Assembly: GCA_951213105.1 (NCBI GenBank)
Contig: OX578142.1
Coordinates: forward strand, 114,263,065 to 114,327,064
Source: Amaurobius ferox
Taxonomy: Eukaryota > Arthropoda > Arachnida > Araneae > Amaurobiidae
Direction: 5' to 3'
DNA length: 64,000 bases
Part shown: piece by piece, positions 55,182-64,000 of the stretch
Layout: every line of letters starts with the position of its first letter
Numbering within the stretch: position 1 is the stretch's first letter
Program-made: the position numbers and the translations under genes
Notes under the pieces: model-generated
The model's database searches: none
What the model was told of the DNA's origin: nothing
Seen by the model: the letters and a program-made list of their open reading frames with translations, nothing else

Positions 55182-55840
55182 TAGAATAGCTCAGTGATTA
55201 GAGCACAGGGATTGCAGTCGGAGGACCAGAGTTCAATTTCCGACTCTGCTCAAACTGCCCCCGTGTCTACGATGTTGTTGTTGAAACCCAGACCGTCCGA
55301 CCTACCAGAAAGGTGTAAGGTAACTGTTTGGACGGTCGGGAAGTGCCACCCAATTTAGACCGGAACCCAGTGGGGGAGGCATCCACAGGGACCGTACCCT
55401 CCTTCCCCTACCACCAACCTCTCGGAAGGACTTTCGGACCCACATGTTTAACGTGATCGTACTCCGCATGAACACGGCGGCAGTTTTGGCAGTGGCTGGA
55501 ATCGAACCCGGGCCTTCCGAGTGCAACTCCAGCGCGCTAACCAATGGGCTACCGCGCCCCCCCCGTGTCTACGATGTGTACAGGCACGTTAATCATCCGT
55601 GAGTCCGAAAGTCCTTCCGAGAGATTGGTGGTAGGGGAAGGGTGGTACGGTCCTTATGGATGTTAGCCCTGTGATTTTACCCCCGTGTGTATGTTATCCC
55701 CTTGGGATGTCCTCCCCCCCCCCATTTAGACCGGAACCTAACGGGGCTCCGGTCTAAATTGGATGTCACTGTCCCGGCTGTCTGAGCCGATACCTTACAC
55801 CTTCGGGTAGGTCGGACAGCCTGCGTCGAAAGAAAGGAGG
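55182..55840 (+). mobile_element. tRNA-derived SINE interrupted by another SINE
   Basis: The head has tagctcagtgattagagcac (55188-55207, A box and D arm) and gagttcaatttcc (55228-55240, B box). The body continues after the nested copy and ends in ctgcgtcgaaagaaagg. acatttaaag (55172-55181) and acattttaaag (55841-55851) are target duplications. The original SINE was ~357 bp. Pol III transcription and LINE-supplied enzymes are known for this class. Confidence 0.9.
55276..55560 (-). mobile_element. Nested SINE of the same family, minus strand
   Basis: Read on the minus strand: ggtagcccattggttagcgc (A box), gggttcgattccagcc (B box), a body sharing gtccgaaagtccttccgaga with the outer SINE, and a (CAA)n tail. 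ccccgtgtctacgatgt occurs on both sides (55259-55275 and 55561-55577), a 17-base target duplication. The better preserved B box suggests a younger insertion. Minus-strand frames over it are incidental. Confidence 0.92.
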
Positions 55841-55851
55841 ACATTTTAAAG

Positions 55852-56744
55852 TCAAAAATCGTCATTTCCGCCATTTTGTTTTCATTATATCATCATCGTC
55901 GTCATCTATTCATTCGTTGCCATTATTGTATAATATATATTGTACGCTATTGTACATACATTCAAATTTGTAAACAGTCAACATTATGCAATTTTATTTT
56001 GAAACTCTGAATAATACGTTTAAATTTTAAAATTCAAATTATGTCCTAATAAAGTTTATTTTCTAAAACATTATAAGTCATAAATTTCTTAATAGGAATC
56101 AGAAATAGTTTGAAAAAATAAATTATTCTTTACCGTGAATAATAATTATTCCAATCCCTTGAGAACATTTTAGAATCAAGAAACATTTTTTATTGTTTAT
56201 TTTTTGCTGCTATTTTGTAAGATTGCAATAGCAATTTACCTAAAATTAAAACTTTAGAAAATCCACATAAATTAATTTTATGTTCTCAAATTTTACACCA
56301 TTGATAAGAAAGTGGTTGTTTTAAAGATATGTTTATAAATATTCCAATTAAAAGTTTTGAGTTTTTGTTTATGCTTTATGAATATGATTTTAATGAAGCA
56401 AATACTTAATCCAAAATTTTTCTAACTCTGTCAAGAACACAGAATTACTTTAATTTTAAAAAATTCTCTTTTAAGTTTTGAAAAGTTTTCTTTCACATAA
56501 AATGTCTTATATTAGTATCTTACATTTCAGGTGTTAAATATAGCTTTTAAATTTTTCAATGTTCGAATTTTAAATACTGTTAGTTTTAGTGTTTATTTAA
56601 ATGTTCATCATGTTCGTCATTATTATTAGTTGTTCCCTGTAGTTTTTGTGGATCTAAAAAAGGGTTTTCCAGTGGTCCTTGTTGATAGCTACGCTTCTCC
56701 AATTTTGCCTCCCGCACATGTCATATCAACAGCAACTCCATCAA
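55852..56744. other. AT-rich DNA, no gene seen
   Basis: Nothing recognised. Confidence 0.5.
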
Positions 56745-57062
56745 TCTATTTCATTTATAGTCTTCCAACTCCAATTTTGCTCATTGGCTTGGTCTTGAAT
56801 ATTATTCATGTTTGTTAATATCATTTATATTCATCTTGGCTTCTGCCTATTGGTTTAGTCTTAATTATATTTTCTGTTTGTTCATCTCATTTATAGTTTT
56901 TCGACTCTCTTTTTATTCATCGGTTTTATCATGAATATCATTTATGTTTGTTGACCTTATTTTTAGTCTTCCAACACACCGTTTTGCTTGTTGTTTTAGT
57001 CATGAAATATCATGTCTGTTGTTTGTTCAACTCTTTCAACCCCCCTCTTTGCTTATATGTTT
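56745..57062. repeat. Diverged older units of the minisatellite
   Basis: Three to four loosely related ~75-90-base units with ttggtcttgaat, tgtttgttcatctcattta and tagtcttccaac words precede the regular array. Confidence 0.7.
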
Positions 57063-57660
57063 GGTCTTGAATACCCTTTCTGTTTGTTCATCTTATTTAA
57101 TAGTTTTATAAAATTCCTTTTGGGCTTGAATACCCTTTCTGTTTGTTCATCTTATTTAATAGTTTTATAAAATTCCCTTTGGGCTTGAATACCCTTTCTG
57201 TTTGTTCATCTTATTTAATAGTTTTATAAAATTCCCTTTGGGCTTGAATACCCTCTCTGTTTGTTCATCTTATTTAATAGTTTTATAAAATTCCCTTTGG
57301 ACTTGAATACCCTTTCTGTTTGTTCATCTTATTTAATAGTTTTATAAAATTCCCTTTGGGCTTGAATACCCTTTCTGTTTGTTCATCTTATTTAATAGTT
57401 TTATAAAATTCCCTTTGGGCTTGAATACCCTTTCTGTTTGTTCATCTTATTTAATAGTTTTATAAAATTCCCTTTGGGCTTGAATACCCTTTCTGTTTGT
57501 TCATCTTATTTAATAGTTTTATAAAATTCCCTTTGGGCTTGAATACCCTTTCTGTTTGTTCATCTTATTTAATAGTTTTATAAAATTCCCTTTGGGCTTG
57601 AATACCCTTTCTGTTTGTTCATCTTATTTAATAGTTTTATAAAATTCCCTTTGGGCTTGA
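57063..57660. repeat. 59-bp minisatellite, ~10 nearly identical copies
   Basis: Units start gggcttgaataccctttctg at 57122, 57181, 57240 and so on, exactly 59 bases apart; the first (57063) reads ggtcttg and the last copy is altered (ccattt, tgatga). Between-copy differences are one or two bases, so the array is recent or homogenised. Confidence 0.97.
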
Positions 57661-58549
57661 ATACCATTTCTGTTTGATGATCCATTTGACATTTTTATTG
57701 CGTATCCTACCCATTTTATCAATTTTTAAAAGTTCTATAAATTAGACTATGAATAAATTTTGGCGTAAAGCAAAAATGCTTTCGAAGTATTCGAATTTAT
57801 CTTAACGATGTGATCTAGTTTTTAGTATACAACAGCCTTTCACAAATTATGTTAAATTTTGCCAGGGATTGAAAATTTCATTAAAAAAACTCTAGCTGTT
57901 TAGTTTAGAAAGCGGCACATTTTATTTCTAGTGCACGAGGAAACATAGAAGCTTAGTTTATAATTAAGTATCAACAACAATTTTCTTATTCCCAAAACAC
58001 CTGCCCTTATTGCATTTTACTACAAAAAGAGGACATTATAAAGTTTATTTTGACAAGTAAACATTTACTACTTTCTAATTTACGGAAACACCTGCGATAT
58101 TATCATTCGAGAATGAAACCCTCTGCGTATCAATTTCAATCATACTCAAAAAGATTATTATTCTCTAATTTTGAGAAACACCTGTTAAATTCTTTTGCAG
58201 AGAAAAGGGGTTAAGTGAACTCGACATTTAAAACCCTGAATTTCCTTATTTATTTCAGTTAATTTACAGACATTTCTCGACTTATGATATTTTGTTTTTA
58301 CGACCGTGGGAAAACGTATTTTGATGAATTTGAGATGATGATCGAATGTAAGTCTAGTTATTTTTTCATAATATAAACAATTCCATGATTCAATTTATTG
58401 TGTGTATGTTTGTAATATTCCTACCTATATAAAGTCTAATTTATGTAAACTTTTTTTCATGATTTAAGTATTTTGTATGGAATTCTACTTACAATCAATG
58501 TGATTTATGACTAAAGTGTCGGGAATCCTTTAATAAGTCAAAAAATCAC
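57661..58549. other. AT-rich DNA, no gene seen
   Basis: Nothing recognised. Confidence 0.5.
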
Positions 58550-58551
58550 TA

Positions 58552-59879
58552 TACACATTATGTTGCCAAAAAATATATGCACTCATAAAAAGTTGAATTA
58601 TAGCCACAAAACTTTTCATGCAAATGTCGGTTTAAGAGTTATGCAAATGATTAAACTGTTAGTGCTAATGATATTATAGGGTTCCTTCAATGCGCACGAG
58701 AACGACGCATCGTGCAGTATTTAAAACGAACAGTGTTCTCACTTATGGGCAATAGGAACTGGATTTTCTGCTTTGATACTGCAATTTGTGTACAAAGATG
58801 CCTTTGAGACGTACTCGATGGCGCTACAAATAATTGTCAGATATAGAGAGAGGTCACATCATAGGTCTAAGGGAAACCGGTTGGTCCAACAGACGTATCA
58901 CTCGCCATTTTGTTCGGGGCGAAATGGTAGTTGCTCGGTGTAGGTTACAGTGGATCAGAGAATGCACATGTAACTATCGCATCAGTCATTCGAAGGCGCT
59001 TGCCAACCTCCATGGATCCTGTTTCAAAGGATACTATTCAAAGACGACTGCAGAAGGTGAAATTAGGTGTCAACGTCTATTAAGACACCAATGACCTCCC
59101 CCGTCCCCCCAGAAATGAAAGAGCCGTATGGATTGGTGTCGAGTTCGGTTAGCCTGGACGGTGTCTGTTTGGAGGTATATTGACTTTAATGAAAAATCCC
59201 GCTTCTCTCATAGTGCTGATGAGCGCTACATGTGTGTGTGGAAAAGTAATAGCCAGCGTTTCAATGCCGCATTTATTGTCGAACGGCACACGACCATTAC
59301 ACGTAGTGTAATAGTCTGAGGAGTCATCTCGTGGAACAGCTGATCTTCTCTAGTTATGCTGCAAGTCCAAATGGCGGCTCGCTTTCACGTCGAAGATATT
59401 CTGCAGCCTATGCTGTCAGCCGCCCAGGTTCTATTTACCAACAAGACAACACTCGAACACATATTGAATGACTTTCTCAACAAAGTCATCGAGGATATAA
59501 TACCCTCCCATTGCCATCCAAGTCCCCAGATTTATCACTAATGGAACATGTCTGGGACATGCTGGAATGTCGATGTAGTCAAAATACAACCGAATACCTG
59601 ATCAGTTACAACATTTGTGACAGAATCATCCGCAGAGGGATATAAGCAACTTAATGGACTCCATGCTGCCCCGAAAATCGGCTTGTATATCGGACAGGGG
59701 AGGATTTGTCACTTACTAAAATGTCGTTTTGTTATTTCCACCATTTCTTAATAAAGCATTTTTATTTTGCTTCCAAATTCTAATCATTTGCATATATCCT
59801 CAAATGATACATACATGCCGAGTTCTGCGGCTGTAGCTCAACTTCTTATAGGTGCATATATTTTTTTGCAGCGAGTGTA
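58552..59879 (+). mobile_element. Full-length Tc1-like element (1328 bp), inactive
   Basis: Ends are inverse to each other: tacacattatgttgccaaaa with aaatatatgcac at the left, and gtgcatatatttttttgcag with cgagtgta at the right (~50 bases with mismatches). TA flanks both sides (58550-58551 and 59880-59881). It contains a decayed transposase gene. Confidence 0.92.
58798..59719 (+). pseudogene. Tc1-family transposase, inactivated
   Basis: About 307 codons of homology. The paired-like DNA-binding part is clear: MPLRRTRWRYK, a TAA at 58831-58833, then LSDIERGHIIGLRETGWSNR and RRITRHFVRG. The first catalytic box reads FNEKSRFSHS (about 59185), with asparagine for aspartate. VWKSNSQRFNAAFIVERHT follows. 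YQQDNTRTH (about 59434-59460) keeps the second aspartate, and SPDLSLMEHVWDMLE (59523-59567) keeps the final glutamate of the DD34E triad. Several frameshifts and stops separate these blocks. The end, CISDRGGFVTY before TAA at 59717-59719, is typical. It would cut and paste at TA if intact. Confidence 0.93.
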
Positions 59880-59895
59880 TAATTATCCAACACGT

Positions 59896-60090
59896 TTAAC
59901 GGGACATAAAATACTGAACTGACAACGGGGCAGAACATAATTGGGCCTATTTTCAACTGATATAACTATTTTCGACGGTAAGTACCATACATTGTTAAAC
60001 AACGTAAAACTTCTTATAAAGTAAGCTGTAGCCTTATTTGTTAAGAGTATTAGTTTTCCTGTCTTAGACAGATTTAATACAAGTACCTGT
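59896..60090 (+). repeat. LTR/promoter-like interspersed repeat, copy 3 (tail only)
   Basis: gacataaaatactgaactg, then ggcagaacataattgggcc, ggtaagtaccatacattgtt and gtaaaacttcttataaa match the tails at 1217 and 54205. The 141-bp units are absent; the Tc1 element lies immediately upstream. Confidence 0.55.
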
Positions 60091-61130
60091 ATATGCAGAA
60101 TCAAATAGGAATGTGGCCGATTGTTACTTATTCGTCTTAGCACTTAATGGTCACGGTTAAAAAATGTGCTTATCTTTTTTAGTTAAATGTAATGTGATAG
60201 CAGTATTTTTTCAAAGGATCAACAAATTCGTATCGACAAGGAGAGATCGAATCGCATTCGTCCATTCATAACATCAATATTTCAAAAATGTTCTATATTT
60301 CTACAGATTTATTAATATTATATTAAAGAAAAAAAACTTAATAATAAACGGGCTTTTTTTTTAAAGAATTTACACTAAAAATACTTTAAAAATATGCACC
60401 AATCTATTTTATAGGTTGAAGAAATCCAGCTAATCTATACGATGTAGATTTCAATCGAAGCATACTTGGATTATATTATTTACTTCATATTTATCGGGGA
60501 ATCCTACCAGCCGTAAAATGCTATTGTAATAACACATGAACAAGGAAATGATTCTGGAAAATTGAAAAAGGATAAATAGAAATAAAGATGAGAAAATTCT
60601 TTTTGAGTGCTAAAGATCTATTGCATAAGTAGTATGCAAATTTGTGGACTCACTTCTTTACAAATTTAATTTTCGAAACTTTAAATTAAAAAATTATTTT
60701 AAATTATTTAAATTTAAAAGTTAATAATTTAATTCCTTAAACATTATAAAATACAATATAAAGTTAACCCCCCCCCCCCTCTACTTCGGCTCCCTGTATT
60801 TTACGCAAACACTGCATTGATTCCCCCTGTGGAAACAATTGTGAATACGTATGTTTTCGCTGCTCAAGCACGGAACGGAACATTCGAAAACTATGCAAAA
60901 AATTATGTTACACTATTTTAGTGATGTTGCACATATATTTTTGGAATGAACTAACTATATTTCGCTGATATTTAGCTAACTACATGCCAACCTAAAACTT
61001 AAAGATAATCATTTTTCAAATTGGTGAACTTTGCGACTAATTTGATGTATAATCGCAAACTTGGCAATTTTTAAATAGCACCAGACTAAAATATTTCCAA
61101 AATTATAACACAATTGAGGAATTAATTATT
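60091..61130. other. AT-rich DNA, no gene seen
   Basis: A 12-C run lies at 60768-60779. 'ttggcaattt' words occur near 61060. No gene recognised. Confidence 0.5.
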
Positions 61131-61399
61131 AAAACCTTTTGTTTTATGGACTATAATTGCTTATTGCGGATATTATCAATATTGATAATTGACTTTGCAA
61201 GAAACAAAGCACTTACATTTGCAAGAAATAAAAGTTAATTGGGTATTTTCAAATAGTTTTACTTGTCATTTAGAAAAGTGTCAAACGTACAATAATATAA
61301 CGAAGAACGTTGTGCCGTGGATCTTGTAAACCATTTTTTCGCTGTCAAAGGAGTAAATCCATTGCTTTATACTGTATGGAAAGGTATGTGGTGCCCATA
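61131..61399 (+). repeat. Degraded repeat shared with 21480-21960
   Basis: gaacgttgtgccgtggatct with taaaccatttt and tcgctgtcaaagg parallels 21807-21860. Confidence 0.55.
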
Positions 61400-61813
61400 T
61401 TTTTAACACTTTACAACATAGTTGAAAAGAGTTTATGACTTTGTTCATTCTGGCTGTCTGTCTGTCTGTCCGTTAGCACGATAACTGCCGTAAAAATGAC
61501 TTTATGAAAATGAAATTTTATTATGTTTTTCAGACGATCTGTGGATCTTATGGGAATATAAATGAATAATATCACCCAATTAGTTTCGGATTGAACCCGG
61601 GTTGAAAAAATGAAATATATTGAACCCTATGGGACGTAATTTTTCAAATATTTTTTAAGCGAATTTAAAATTCACAGATTGCTTCGAAAGTTTTAGAAAA
61701 TATTTAAATTATCCCATAAAATATGTTAGGTAGTTTTTTAAATAAAAATTATTTAATATAGGGAGAATAACAAATTCAATTATATTCTGACTTTTGCTAT
61801 ATCCTCCAGGAAG
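61400..61813 (+). mobile_element. 2.1-kb repeat family, copy C' (5' part, split by copy C)
   Basis: Same orientation as copy B: ttttaacactttacaacata, CTGT tract, gttagcacgataactgccgt, down to tcctccaggaagaa. Its sequence resumes at 63873 after copy C. Confidence 0.85.
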
Positions 61814-63872
61814 AACAAGAAAGATCAATCATGCATAAGCATTGATAATGAAACACTTTCCAACTGAAATGTAATTTCATTTAAAAATCTCTAAAATGTG
61901 ATACATTCAGTGGTGATATCTTTTACATTATCACAGTACTACAGTAATTTATTATACTTAAATATTTAAAACTGTATCGAAATATAAATCCTCTGATTCT
62001 CTATGCAAAATCAATGAATATGTCATTCATATAACTTGTATTCCAGACTCCAGAGCTAAATAATTTTGTGCGAAAAAAATTCAGCAATTCTTATGCAACT
62101 CACCTTAGAATCGCTTGAGATATTTGCATTTTGCATAAGTTAAAATTAGGCTTCGTTGAAGAAATAATAAAAGTTTAGGGATCATTTGAAATCACAACTA
62201 TTGTAATTGCATAGACACGGAATTTAGATACACAGATAATATATATCTGTGTTTGTGTGTGTGTGTGTGTATGTATTCAAAGTATTGGAATCGTGCCGAA
62301 GATCAGAAATCGAATTTTCAAAGGATCTACACGTTTTGGGACTTCTAGAATACGAAAAAACTATTTTTAGGAAGACGTCTGTGAGTGTAAGGGTGTATCT
62401 GTGTATGTTTTTGTGTGTCTGTGAGGATATTACATCCACTCTAATTGAAAAACTAAGGGACCGAATTTCATAAAATTGGGTAGGTATGTTTTTGTGGGAA
62501 ATCCTGATGTCCATTAGCTTATAGTACGAAAAGAATCTGCCTTCTTTGCGAAATGGCCGGCAGAAATTGCCTTTATCCACTTTAGCTAAAAACTAATGGA
62601 ACAAATTTAACAAAATTTGGTGTATAATATTTCAATGATCTACAAGTGATTTATATACCAAATTTAACAAAATTTGGTACATAAATCATTTGTAGGTTAT
62701 TCTAGTGCGATTCATGAAAAAGGAACAGGCTATTTTTGCGAAATGGCCCGCCAAAATCGTTAAATATAAAAATAAAGGACTACGTGTGCTCAATTATATC
62801 AATTAAATTCCTATTTTATACGTGATTTTTGACAACAAAAAGAATAAGACTAATCCATTACTCTAAGACTAGCCGTTCTTGAGATATTCTAGTTTTTTTT
62901 GCGTTTTCGCTACGCCACCTTTGGCAATAAGTCCAGCTATCAAATGAGAACCAAATTTAAGTTTAACCTGCAAATTCAATGTCATTTAAAATACTTATGG
63001 CTGTTATTTTGTGCAAAGAAACTCAAATTATTATTGAAGAAATAAAGAGAACGTGAATTTGAGTCTGCAGGGAAAGACATGTTCTGCCCACATCAGAATT
63101 TTTAACAATATTACAACAAAGATTTATAGAAGTGAACGGGGATTATTTGCAGGTCATTTCGAAAAAAATGTATGATCTATATTTAATGATCCACCAAATT
63201 TTTGTAGAATAAAATGTTCAACAAATTTAAGCTGTGTACCAAATTTTAACTCTCTAGGACGTAGGAAAGTGCATTAAAAATGCCATCAAATAAGTATATC
63301 ATGAAGAGTTATATAAAATTTAAAAAAAATGAAAAATTGTTATCTACCAAATTTATTTTGAAATGTGAAGCCTCTCCCATATGCAAAACGTTTAAACAAA
63401 TGGAAAGATATTTATTATATAATATATCTCTCTTTTCTTACTGGAAGATATCCCAAAGTCAGAATTTAATTGAATTTGTTTTTTTCCCTATATTAAATCA
63501 TTTTTAATTAAAAAACTACTTAACATATTTCACTGAATTTTTTTTTATATATTTTATGGGATAATGTGAATATTTTCTAAAAATTTTGAAGTAATTCGTG
63601 AATTTTAAATTCACTTAAAAAATGTTTGAAAAATTAGGTCCCATAGGGTTCAATGTATTTCATTTTTTCAACCCGGGTTCAATAAAAAACTAATTGGGTG
63701 ATATTATTTATTTATATTCCCATAGGTCCTACAGACCGTCTGAACAATATACTAAAATTTCATTTTGATAAAGTCATTTTTACGGCAGTTATCGTGCTAA
63801 CGGACAGACAGACAGACAGACAGAATGAACAAAGTCATAAACACTTTTCAACTTCGTTGTAAAGTGTTAAAA
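61814..63872 (-). mobile_element. 2.1-kb repeat family, copy C (full length)
   Basis: On the + strand it runs from aacaagaaagatcaatcatg to the hairpin tail ending in gtgttaaaa, and is collinear with copy A. It lies inside copy C'. A (GT)n run (62249-62270) and a short GACA tract (63803-63822) are internal. Confidence 0.88.
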
Positions 63873-64000
63873 GAGATATATATTATATAATAATTATCTT
63901 TCCAAAAGTTTCATTGTTTTATATATTAGAGAGGTTTCACTTTTTAAAATAAATATGGTAGATAACAATTTTTCAAATTTTTAAATAAAATAAATTATTA
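63873..64000 (+). mobile_element. 2.1-kb repeat family, copy C' continued
   Basis: agagatatatattatataat followed by gaggtttcactttttaaaa and ggtagataacaatttttca match the part of copy B that follows the position where C' broke off. It runs off the window edge. Confidence 0.78.

Noticed and set aside
55182..55260. A true tRNA gene
   Set aside because: A and B boxes are present, but the acceptor stem and anticodon arm do not pair well, and SINE body and target duplications surround it.
55302..55874. Minus-strand frames of 65-80 codons
   Set aside because: They follow the SINE sequences; no independent protein family.

Overview
This window is AT-rich, repeat-dense eukaryotic DNA with no convincing host protein-coding gene. 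Every protein-like segment I can recognise belongs to a transposable element, and almost all are broken. The mix is Tc1/mariner, piggyBac, Helitron, Jockey- and CR1-like LINE pieces, tRNA-derived SINEs, and repeats that open with CTGT/GACA tracts. It fits an arthropod genome. A spider is my best guess, based on the look of the miniature LTR element at 33196-33707 and the SINE family; this is recognition from memory, not proof.

Layout. 1-4121: AT-rich DNA with an LTR/promoter-like repeat (957-1420) and a six-copy 170-bp satellite (2374-3380). 4122-9560: two 2.1-kb copies (A and B) of one repeat family in opposite orientation, forming a giant inverted repeat; copy B is split by a 5'-truncated Jockey-like LINE carrying the YADD motif. 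9561-16999: mostly unique DNA with a 40-bp SINE relic (12-bp target duplications), a TGACGT-rich stretch and two tRNA-like segments. 17243-18340: a short copy (E) of the 2.1-kb family. 18341-27745: SINE tail, three members of a hairpin-headed repeat, a 417-bp MITE, a CR1-like LINE fossil and CA/GT microsatellites. 27746-33195: the longest low-repeat stretch, ending in a 186-bp (TA)n tract. 33196-33707: a complete 512-bp LTR retrotransposon in miniature (TRIM) with 153-bp LTRs and 4-bp target duplications. 33739-35055: copy D of the 2.1-kb family. 36383-40079: two non-autonomous Helitrons in perfect head-to-tail tandem. 42741-46560: hairpin-headed repeats and a foldback element. 47640-48440: degenerate ~160-bp tandem array. 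48926-49478: piggyBac remnant keeping both ends and the cysteine-rich C-terminus. 51468-52747: full-length dead mariner. 53494-54430: five 141-bp repeats leading into a TATA-like promoter/LTR tail. 55172-55851: a SINE nested in a SINE of the same family. 56745-57660: 59-bp minisatellite. 58552-59879: full-length dead Tc1-like element. 61400-64000: one copy of the 2.1-kb family (C) inserted into another (C').

The most instructive points are: the 2.1-kb family, whose ends and a nested insertion without target duplication suggest a Helentron/DINE-1-like rolling-circle element; the Helitron tandem; the TRIM whose LTR holds a tRNA-like B box; and a tandem-repeat U3-like module followed by a TATA-like box, seen in degraded form at three places. 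All short open frames outside the listed transposon genes look like chance frames in repeats.
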